From: an uncultured Alistipes sp. | GTDB taxonomy: Bacteria > Bacteroidota > Bacteroidia > Bacteroidales > Rikenellaceae | Assembly (NCBI RefSeq): GCF_902388705.1 | Contig: NZ_CABMQJ010000018.1 | Location: 1-41,765 of the forward strand | Direction of reading: 5' to 3' | Length of the DNA: 41,765 nucleotides | Part shown: one piece after another, positions 13,655-21,274 of the stretch | Position numbering within the stretch: position 1 is the stretch's first letter | How the letters are laid out: the number at the start of each line of letters is the position of its first letter | Translations under genes and position numbers: made by a program | The notes under the pieces: generated by a model | Told to the model about the DNA's origin: nothing | Seen by the model: only the letters and a program-made list of their open reading frames with translations | The model's database searches: none

Positions 13655-16600
13655 ATGAAGCGATTTCTATTGATATGCGCCTTTCTGTCCGCCTTCGCGG
13701 TGCAGGCCGGCGCCCAGAACAAGCAACAGCCGACGGTCGAGGTGAACGGCCTGATCGTCGATTCCAACAACATCCCCGTCGTCGGTGCCACGGTCTATGT
13801 CAAGGACGAACCCGGCATCGGATCCATCTCCAATTCGGAAGGACGGTTCAAACTCACCGCCAAACTCTACAATACGCTGGTCGTATCGTTCGTGGGCTAT
13901 GAAACAGCCGAACAGATCATCACCTCGGCGGCCGACGTCAAGATCACCCTCAAGGAAGGAAACGAAATGGAAGAGGTCGTCGTCGTCGGCATGGGTACGC
14001 AGCGCAAGGTCAGCGTGACGGGTGCCATAGCCGTGGTCGACACCAAAGACCTCGAACTGCCGGCGACGAACATCGTCAACACGCTCGGCGGTCGCGTCCC
14101 GGGCGTGATCTCGATCCAGTCGAGCGGCGAACCGGGCCGGAACATCTCCGAATTCTGGGTGCGCGGTATCGGTACGTTCGGCGCCAACAGCGGTGCGCTC
14201 GTACTGATCGACGGCCTGGAAGGAAACCTGAGCCAGATCGACCCGGCCGACGTCGAGAGCTTCTCGGTACTCAAGGATGCCGCCGCAACAGCCGTCTACG
14301 GCAGCCGCGGTGCGAACGGCGTGGTGCTCGTCACGACCAAACGCGGTAAGAAAGAGCAGCTCAAGATCACCTTCCGCTCGAACTACACCATTTCCGAACT
14401 GCGCCGCCTGCCCAAATACGTGGGAGCCACGCAATATGCCGAAATGGCCAACGAGGCGGCCGTGGCATCGGGCATGAGCCCTGTCTACGACAATACGCAA
14501 ATGGACATCATCCGCTACGGCCTCGATCCCGACCTCTACCCCGATATCGACTGGCAGGACGTAATCCTCAATCCCACGTCGTTCCAGCATACGCAATACA
14601 TCAGCGCACAAGGCGGCGGCAGTATCGCCCGCTATTTCGCCAGCCTGGGCATGTCCCAGGAGAGTTCGGCATACAAGAGCATGAACGACAGCAAATACAA
14701 CAAGGGCGTCGGGTACGATACCTATAACTTCCGTACAAATATCGACATCAACCTCACGAAGACCACGCAGATTTATCTGGGTGCCATGGGTTTCATGTCG
14801 GTGAACAAACGTCCGAGCATGGGCAAGAAGTACAGCCGCGCCGACCAGTCGCTCACCGACTGGATCTGGGATTCGCAGTCCAAGACCACGCCGCTGATGT
14901 ACCCGCTGCGCTATTCGAGCGGCGAACTGCCCGCCTCGGGCACCGACAGCGACATCCCGCCCCACGTACTGCTCAACTACACGGGCAATACCGTCGAGAA
15001 CAAAAGCCGCACGCTCTTCAACATCGGCATCAAGCAAGACCTGTCCATGGTCACCGAGGGGCTGAGCGTCGAGGCCACCGGTTCGTGGGATTCCCAGTCG
15101 CTCTTCGGCGAAAGCCGCTACTCCATGCCGGCGCTCTACCTGGCACGCGAGCGCAACCAGCGGGGCGAACTGATCCTTTCGGAACAGGTCACCGAGGCCT
15201 CGGTACAGTACAATTCCGAAGCCTGGAACTGGCGTAAACTCTACTTTGAAACCAAGGCCAACTACGACCGCGCCTTCGGACACCACCGCGTGGGCGGCCT
15301 GCTGTTATACTATCTGGAAAGCACCACCGAATCGGGTGCCGACAGTTCGATGAATGCCATCGCCAAACGCTACCAGAGCCTGTCGGGACGTTTCACCTAC
15401 GGCTTCAAGGACACCTATTTCCTCGACGTGAATTTCGGTCTGAACGGCTCCGAGAACTTCCAGAGCGGCAAACAATACGGGTTCTTCCCGGCCGTGGCCG
15501 TGGGCTGGGTTCCCACGCAGTACGAATTCATGAAACAGCTCAAATGGCTCAACTTCATGAAAATACGCGCCTCGTACGGTTTGGTGGGCAACGACCGCAT
15601 CTCCAACATGCGTTTCCCCTACCTGACGATCATCGAGGAGAAGAGTGACACCACGCCGTGGGGCGGTTCGGGCGTACTGACCGAGAACCGCGTGGGCGCC
15701 GACAACCTGGCGTGGGAGAAAGCCAAGAAATTCGACATCGGCATGGACCTCCACCTCTTCGACAACCGTTTCACGATGTCGGTGGACTACTTCCACGACC
15801 GCCGCGAGGGCATTTTCCAGCAGCGGGCCCAGATTCCCGACTACGTAGGTGTCATCACCATGCCCTACGGGAACGTCGGCAGCATGACCAGCTGGGGCGG
15901 AGACGGTAACTTCGAATATTTCCAGCCCATCGGTAAAAATTTCCACTTCACCCTGCGCGGCAATTTCACCCTGTCGAAAAACAAGATCAACAACTGGGAA
16001 GAGGCCATGCAGCCCTATCCCTACCTGAGTAAGACCGGTTTCTCGAACGACGTACAGCGGGGATTCATCTCGCTGGGGCTTTTCAAAGACCAGCAGGATG
16101 TGGACATGAGCCCCGAGCAGTTCGGCACGGTGCGCCCGGGCGACATCAAATACAAGGACGTGAACGGCGACGGCGTGATCACCGACGACGACCAGGTACC
16201 CCTGTTCGCCTACTCCGGAATCCCGCAGTTCATGTACGGGTTCGGCGCCGAAGTCCGTTACAAGAACTGGACGCTCAACGTCCTGTTCAAGGGTACGGGC
16301 AACAACTACTTCCTCTACGGAGACAAGGACGGCTCGAAATTCGACGGATACATTCCGTTCAACGGCGGATACAAAGGCAACGTCATGGCCCTGGCCTACG
16401 ATCCCGCCAACCGCTGGACGGCGGCCGACTATTCGGGCAACCTGGCCACCGAAAACCCCGACGCACGCTTCCCGCGACTCTCCTACGGCAAAAACACCAA
16501 CAACACCAAGCCTTCGACCTTCTGGAAAGGCAACGCCCGCTACCTGCGGCTTCAGGAGTTGAGCCTGAACTACAACCTGCACACCCCGGGGCTGCGTAAG

Positions 16601-16756
16601 GCGCTCGGCCTGCAATCCATCGACTTCCAGATCATGTGCGAGAACCTCGCGGTATGGGACAGTGTGGATATCTTCGACCCGGAGCAGGCCATGAAGACCG
16701 GACATGCCTACCCGATCCCGCGCCGCTTCTCGCTGCAGATTTACCTGAACTTCTAA
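13655..16756 (+). CDS. SusC-like TonB-dependent outer-membrane transporter
   Basis: A 1033-residue transporter that takes glycan fragments across the outer membrane with energy from TonB. In order: a signal peptide (cleavage near AGAQ, about 18-21), a carboxypeptidase-like regulatory domain (about 28-100; VEVNGLIVDSNNIPVVGATV), the TonB-box region (EEVVVVGMGTQRK, about 105-117), the plug domain (about 118-235; LIDGLEGNLSQIDPADVESF, VYGSRGANGVVLVTTKRG), then a large beta-barrel ending in aromatic Phe (LQIYLNF). There is no N-terminal STN domain, so it is not an ECF sigma-signalling receptor. It pairs with the SusD gene 30 bases downstream, forming the lidded SusCD import complex. The substrate must be inferred from the enzymes downstream. 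Confidence 0.97.
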   Translation: MKRFLLICAFLSAFAVQAGAQNKQQPTVEVNGLIVDSNNIPVVGATVYVKDEPGIGSISNSEGRFKLTAKLYNTLVVSFVGYETAEQIITSAADVKITLKEGNEMEEVVVVGMGTQRKVSVTGAIAVVDTKDLELPATNIVNTLGGRVPGVISIQSSGEPGRNISEFWVRGIGTFGANSGALVLIDGLEGNLSQIDPADVESFSVLKDAAATAVYGSRGANGVVLVTTKRGKKEQLKITFRSNYTISELRRLPKYVGATQYAEMANEAAVASGMSPVYDNTQMDIIRYGLDPDLYPDIDWQDVILNPTSFQHTQYISAQGGGSIARYFASLGMSQESSAYKSMNDSKYNKGVGYDTYNFRTNIDINLTKTTQIYLGAMGFMSVNKRPSMGKKYSRADQSLTDWIWDSQSKTTPLMYPLRYSSGELPASGTDSDIPPHVLLNYTGNTVENKSRTLFNIGIKQDLSMVTEGLSVEATGSWDSQSLFGESRYSMPALYLARERNQRGELILSEQVTEASVQYNSEAWNWRKLYFETKANYDRAFGHHRVGGLLLYYLESTTESGADSSMNAIAKRYQSLSGRFTYGFKDTYFLDVNFGLNGSENFQSGKQYGFFPAVAVGWVPTQYEFMKQLKWLNFMKIRASYGLVGNDRISNMRFPYLTIIEEKSDTTPWGGSGVLTENRVGADNLAWEKAKKFDIGMDLHLFDNRFTMSVDYFHDRREGIFQQRAQIPDYVGVITMPYGNVGSMTSWGGDGNFEYFQPIGKNFHFTLRGNFTLSKNKINNWEEAMQPYPYLSKTGFSNDVQRGFISLGLFKDQQDVDMSPEQFGTVRPGDIKYKDVNGDGVITDDDQVPLFAYSGIPQFMYGFGAEVRYKNWTLNVLFKGTGNNYFLYGDKDGSKFDGYIPFNGGYKGNVMALAYDPANRWTAADYSGNLATENPDARFPRLSYGKNTNNTKPSTFWKGNARYLRLQELSLNYNLHTPGLRKALGLQSIDFQIMCENLAVWDSVDIFDPEQAMKTGHAYPIPRRFSLQIYLNF

Positions 16757-16786
16757 CCCGAGTCCCTCCAAAGAACACAAACGACC

Positions 16787-18787
16787 ATGAAAAAATCATT
16801 CATCATACTGCTCGCCCTCGTCGCCGGCCTCGCCACTTCGTGCGACTTCCTGAACGTGGACGACTACTTCGAGGACACCTTTTCCGAAGAACGTATCTTC
16901 GAGAGCCAATACAACATCGAACGCTATTTCAACGGAGCGGTGAACCAACTGCCGAAAGAGGGGCGCATCTACTACTGGTGCAGCGTTCCCGGCGCCACCG
17001 GCTCGGACGAGGCGGTCAGCTGCGGGACATTCTACAACGGCATCCTGGACGTCTCCTTCCCCGGGACCGAACTGACCACCGACAAGATCACCTACACGGC
17101 GACGGGCGGCTGGGACTGGAACTTCAACGTCTGGCCAAACTGCTACAAGGTCATCCGCAAGGTGAACACCATCCTGCCCCACATCGACGAGGTGCCCGAC
17201 ATGAACGCCTTCGACAAGATGGAGTTCCGTGCCCGCGCACGCTTCCTGCGCGCCTACGCCTACTACTGGATACTCCAGAACCAGGGCCCCATGATCCTGG
17301 TCGGCGACCAGATTCTCAACACCAACGAAACGCCCGACTACTACCAGCAGGAGCGGAGCACCTACGACGAATGCGTGGATTACATCTGCTCGGAGCTGGA
17401 AGCCGCAGCGGAGAACCTCGCGACCGAGCAGCCGCTGGATCTCTTCGGAAGCCCGACCAAAGGCGCCGCACTGGCACTGGCCGCCCGTCTTCGCCTGCAG
17501 GCCGCAAGCCCGCTTTTCAACGGCGGGAATGCCGCACGCCGCTACTTCGGGGATTTCAAGCGCAAATCCGACGGTGTACACTATGTCTCCCAGACTTATG
17601 ACGAACGCAAGTGGGCCGTGGCTGCCGCTGCCGCCAAACGCGTCATAGACCTCGGCATTTATCGCCTGCACACGGTAGCGGCCGACGAATACACGCTGGC
17701 ACTGCCCTCGAACGTTCCGTCTGCCCCCTTCCCGGCAGGTGCGGGCGGCATCGACCCCTACCGCTCCTATTCGGAAATGTTCACCGGTGAAACGACGAAC
17801 GTGACCAACCCCGAACTGATCTGGGGTACGACGCAGAACATCACCGACCAGCAGGACGTCATCTTCCCGCTCAAGCTGGGCGGCAACAGCTCGGTAAGCA
17901 TTCCGCAACGCATCGTCGACGCCTACCGCATGGCCGACGGCCGCGACATCGGCAACGCGAGCGCGGAATACCCCTACGAAGACCGTCCCTACGACCAGAG
18001 CTGCGTAACCACGGCAGACAAGAGGCTCTCGAAAAACTACACCCTGCCCGGCGGTACGTACAAGGCCTATGAAAACCGCGAACCGCGCTTCTATGCGAGC
18101 ATCGGCTTTTCGGGCACGCTGTGGAAAATGGAATCGACCACCTCGGAAGAGATGAAGAACCAGATCGTCGAATACTACAACGGAGCCAACGCCGGCAAGA
18201 ACCAGGCGGGTGTAAGCAACATCTACAACCTGACGGGATACACCTGTTATAAGTACGTCCACCCGCGCGACGCCCGCACGGGCAGCAACGCCCGCACGGT
18301 ACAGAAGACCTTCCCGCTGATCCGCTATGCCGAGATCCTGCTCTCCTATGCCGAGGCGCTGAACAACCTCACGAAGACCCACGAAGTCAACGGCGAGAGC
18401 TATTCGCGCGACCAGAATGCCATGGCCGAGGCTTTCAACCAGGTGCGTTACCGCGCCGGCCTGCCGGGCGCCGAAGCAAACGAGCTCGTCGACGCCACGA
18501 CGTTCAACAAGCTGATCCAGCGCGAACGCATGGTCGAATTCCTTCACGAGAACCGCCGCTATTACGACATCTGCCGGTGGGGCATTTTCGAGGAGCTGGA
18601 GCGCGAACCGCTGACGGGACTGAACGTCGAAGCCGGGAAATGGGAAGGGTTCTACGCCCCGACCATCATCTCGTACCGCACGATCCGCGAGCGGACGTTC
18701 AAATCCAAATACATGTTCATGCCGCTGCACCGCGACGAACTGCGCAAGGTGCCGAGCCTGGACCAGAACCCCGGCTGGGAAAAATAG
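16787..18787 (+). CDS. SusD/RagB-family glycan-binding lipoprotein
   Basis: A 666-residue surface lipoprotein (lipobox ATSC, Cys19) that forms the lid of the SusC transporter and binds the glycan. The SusD helical-repeat body is visible: RARARFLRAYAYYWI near residue 145, then the central insertion, then the C-terminal block PLIRYAEILLSYAEALNNL and AFNQVRYRAGLPG, and the typical end FMPLHRDELRKVPSLDQNPG. It is longer than archetypal SusD (about 550), like many SusD homologues for complex glycans. It is co-transcribed with susC (30-base gap) and followed after 22 bases by another surface lipoprotein gene. Confidence 0.97.
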   Translation: MKKSFIILLALVAGLATSCDFLNVDDYFEDTFSEERIFESQYNIERYFNGAVNQLPKEGRIYYWCSVPGATGSDEAVSCGTFYNGILDVSFPGTELTTDKITYTATGGWDWNFNVWPNCYKVIRKVNTILPHIDEVPDMNAFDKMEFRARARFLRAYAYYWILQNQGPMILVGDQILNTNETPDYYQQERSTYDECVDYICSELEAAAENLATEQPLDLFGSPTKGAALALAARLRLQAASPLFNGGNAARRYFGDFKRKSDGVHYVSQTYDERKWAVAAAAAKRVIDLGIYRLHTVAADEYTLALPSNVPSAPFPAGAGGIDPYRSYSEMFTGETTNVTNPELIWGTTQNITDQQDVIFPLKLGGNSSVSIPQRIVDAYRMADGRDIGNASAEYPYEDRPYDQSCVTTADKRLSKNYTLPGGTYKAYENREPRFYASIGFSGTLWKMESTTSEEMKNQIVEYYNGANAGKNQAGVSNIYNLTGYTCYKYVHPRDARTGSNARTVQKTFPLIRYAEILLSYAEALNNLTKTHEVNGESYSRDQNAMAEAFNQVRYRAGLPGAEANELVDATTFNKLIQRERMVEFLHENRRYYDICRWGIFEELEREPLTGLNVEAGKWEGFYAPTIISYRTIRERTFKSKYMFMPLHRDELRKVPSLDQNPGWEK

Positions 18788-18809
18788 TCAATTCCTAAAA
18801 ATTCAGAAG

Positions 18810-19802
18810 ATGAAAGCATTCAGCAAAATAACGATCCTCGCCGCCGCGGCCGCCTTCCTGTGTTCCTGCGAAATGGAATACTACAAGGAAGAGCTTTATC
18901 GCAAGGAGATATTCATCGTCAGCGGCGAAAACAACATCCTCGGGCAGGAGTTCGAATACGACGCGGAAGGCTGCGAAGGGAAGCTGGCCATCTACGCCAG
19001 CGGCACCACGGGCCTCGACGAGAACGTCACCGTGAAGCTCGGGCTGGACTACGAGGCAATCGGCGAGTACAACAGGCGCAATTTCGATACGAAATTCGAG
19101 GACTACGCCATGGAGCTCCCCGCCGAATACTATACGATCGACCCCATGAGCGTCGAAATGAAAGCCGGCAGCAATTCGGTGCTGCTTCCGATCAGCGTGA
19201 AGACCGAGGGGCTGCTCCCCGACCAGACCTACTTCATCCCGCTGCGCATCGAATCCGTATCGGCCTACATGCCTTCGGCCACGAAGAACTTCGTACTCTT
19301 CGAGATCCTGCGCAAGAACGACTACGCCACGACCAAGAGCGACACCTACTATACCATGACCGGAACCACGCAGACCGGCTGGATCGTCGACAACATCTTC
19401 GGCTCGAACACGCGGCGCCAGGCGATCAACTCCTCGAAGCTCGTCACGCCCGTCGGCGCGCACTCCGTGCGGATACTCCCGGGCGCCACGGCCGCAAACG
19501 ACATGACCACGACCCGCAACAACAGCCTTCGCGTGACGGTCGACCCCGAATCCTGGGTGAACGTCCCCGTCTATGTCGAAGGCGAACTCACGGAAGAGGT
19601 CGTCCCCATGCAGAAGGTAAGCATAACCCCCTACCTCGACAGCCAGGACGCCATCCATGTCTCCGTCTCGCCGCGGGACGTATGTTCCTACGACCCCACG
19701 ACCGGAACTTTCTACCTCTACTACCGCTACCAGCTGGCTTCCGAAAACGGCGGGAACACCTGGCACGAGGTACGCGAGACGATGACCCGCGCACAATACT
19801 AA
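18810..19802 (+). CDS. DUF1735-type (BT_3987-like N-terminal domain) surface lipoprotein
   Basis: A 330-residue lipoprotein (lipobox FLCSC, Cys20). The N-terminal half has the features of the DUF1735/BT_3987-like beta-sandwich: an opening KEIFIVSGENN strand, GTTGLDENVTVKLGLDYEAI, and YYTIDPMSVEMKAGSNSVLLPISVKT with YFIPLRIESVS. The C-terminal part (about 175-330) looks like the DUF4361-type partner domain with an aromatic strand near the end (TFYLYYRYQL). These proteins are placed next to SusD in many Bacteroidales PULs and act as surface glycan-binding proteins. No catalytic domain is present. Gaps are 22 bases to susD and 18 bases to the next gene, so it is within the operon. Domain names are by eye and the C-terminal assignment is tentative. 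Confidence 0.8.
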   Translation: MKAFSKITILAAAAAFLCSCEMEYYKEELYRKEIFIVSGENNILGQEFEYDAEGCEGKLAIYASGTTGLDENVTVKLGLDYEAIGEYNRRNFDTKFEDYAMELPAEYYTIDPMSVEMKAGSNSVLLPISVKTEGLLPDQTYFIPLRIESVSAYMPSATKNFVLFEILRKNDYATTKSDTYYTMTGTTQTGWIVDNIFGSNTRRQAINSSKLVTPVGAHSVRILPGATAANDMTTTRNNSLRVTVDPESWVNVPVYVEGELTEEVVPMQKVSITPYLDSQDAIHVSVSPRDVCSYDPTTGTFYLYYRYQLASENGGNTWHEVRETMTRAQY

Positions 19803-19820
19803 CTTTTATCGCAACGAACC

Positions 19821-21203
19821 ATGAAAAGAAATATCATAGCACTCTGCATAATCGGCCTGTGCACGGGCTCCCTGTCCGCGTGCAACGACTTCGACAATCC
19901 GGCGATCCCCTACGACGAGACGCCCGAGGTCTCCCCGGCGCCGGCCCCTCCCACCATCGACCCGTCGTGGAACCTCGTACAGATGCCCGACGAAGGGGGT
20001 CAGGATCCCCGTGTCTTCGTCTATAAGGACAAGAAATACGACGCACTCTTCACCCGTACACTGGGCTGGAACGGCGGCGACGGCGTGCTCACCACGGCAC
20101 TGCCCGACGGCAATGTCTTCTGGTCTTTCAACGACAGTTTCTACGGCGTGGTGGACGGCGAAACCCGCGCCCGGGGCGGTTGCAGCTTCCCCCGCAACAG
20201 TCTGATGATCCAAAAAGGGGCGACGATCGCCTCAGGGCGGGAAACCGATGACGACCTGGTATGGCTGGCCGACTACGTACAGACGGACAACCCCTCGGGC
20301 GACCGCTACTACCAGGCCCGCACCCATATCCGCCATCCGAAGGCCTCGCTCTCCGACGCCGAGATACAGAAGGGGGAGATCGACCAGGACTACTGCTACT
20401 GGGCAGGCGACGCCGTCGTGTACGACGACCCCGCACACGGAAAGGTATTACAGATGCTCTGGACGGGCGTGGAGCCCGGTTCGCTGAAGAACATCGACGG
20501 ATGCCTGCGGGAGTACAGCCTCGAAGGCGAACCGGGCGACGGACGCTACATGTCAGTGCTCTCGACCGACTACAACTTCAAATCCGACGGCCTGGGATAC
20601 GGTTCGACCATGTTCGAGGATACGGAAGGGGGACACATCTACCTCTATACGACCAAACAGGTGAACCTGGTTTCGCGCGTGCTGGTGGCCCGCACCGAGA
20701 CGCTCGATCTGGGCAGCCCGTGGTCATACTACATCCGCGACCTGAGCGGCGAATACCAGTGGCAGGCCGGCGTACCGACCGACGACGAGATGGAACGCTC
20801 CTACATTACCACCGAATCGGGTTCGATGCCGTGGGTCTTCGAGAAGGACGGCACCTATTACATGTGCATGGAAGCCTTCCCCTTCGGGCGCGACATCCAC
20901 ATTTTCCGCAGCGAAAAGCCCTACGGCCCCTTCACCGAGCGCAAGCTGCTCTTCACGCTGCCCGCGACGCTCGACAAACTCGGCAGTCCCTACCACCAGC
21001 GTTGGTACATGATCAACCTCCACCCGGCGCTCTCGCGCCAGGGCGAGCTGGTCTTCTCGACCAACAGCGACCCGGCCAATTTCTGGGATAACTTCAACCG
21101 TGTCGGCAGCGCCGATTTCTACCGTCCCTACTTCTTCCGCGTGTATAACTGGGAGCACGTTTACGACTCCGACGACGATTCCGGCACGGGAACGGAAGAA
21201 TAG
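19821..21203 (+). CDS. DUF5005-like propeller lipoprotein, putative glycan-acting
   Basis: A 460-residue lipoprotein (lipobox SLSAC, Cys21). After a Pro-rich linker, the chain shows repeated propeller-blade strands: VFWSFNDSFYGVV, VVYDDPAHGKVLQMLWTG, HIYLYTTKQVNLVSRVLVAR, and MPWVFEKDGTYYMCMEAF with YGPFTERKLLF. Such blade patterns occur in five-bladed glycoside hydrolases of the GH43/GH32/GH33-like fold and in the PUL-associated DUF5005 and DUF4185 families. Acidic residues at blade starts (FNDSF, Asp of YCYWAGDAVVYDD, TTESGSMPWV) could form an active site, but I cannot assign a catalytic pair. It may be a surface enzyme or a binding protein. It is separated from the GH2 gene by a perfect 14-bp hairpin. 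Confidence 0.65.
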   Translation: MKRNIIALCIIGLCTGSLSACNDFDNPAIPYDETPEVSPAPAPPTIDPSWNLVQMPDEGGQDPRVFVYKDKKYDALFTRTLGWNGGDGVLTTALPDGNVFWSFNDSFYGVVDGETRARGGCSFPRNSLMIQKGATIASGRETDDDLVWLADYVQTDNPSGDRYYQARTHIRHPKASLSDAEIQKGEIDQDYCYWAGDAVVYDDPAHGKVLQMLWTGVEPGSLKNIDGCLREYSLEGEPGDGRYMSVLSTDYNFKSDGLGYGSTMFEDTEGGHIYLYTTKQVNLVSRVLVARTETLDLGSPWSYYIRDLSGEYQWQAGVPTDDEMERSYITTESGSMPWVFEKDGTYYMCMEAFPFGRDIHIFRSEKPYGPFTERKLLFTLPATLDKLGSPYHQRWYMINLHPALSRQGELVFSTNSDPANFWDNFNRVGSADFYRPYFFRVYNWEHVYDSDDDSGTGTEE

Positions 21204-21211
21204 CTATCCGC

Positions 21212-21244
21212 ACGCACTCCGCTCCCCGCCGGAGCGGAGTGCGT
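21212..21244 (+). promoter_or_regulatory. Intercistronic hairpin, 14-bp perfect stem
   Basis: ACGCACTCCGCTCC (21212-21225), loop ccgcc, then the exact reverse complement (21231-21244). It starts 8 bases after the stop of the DUF5005-like gene and ends 30 bases before the GH2 start. There is no T run, so it is more likely an RNA-stability or processing element than a terminator. Confidence 0.8.
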
Positions 21245-21274
21245 ACCCTTCTCCGTCCGAAAAAAACGTACGCC

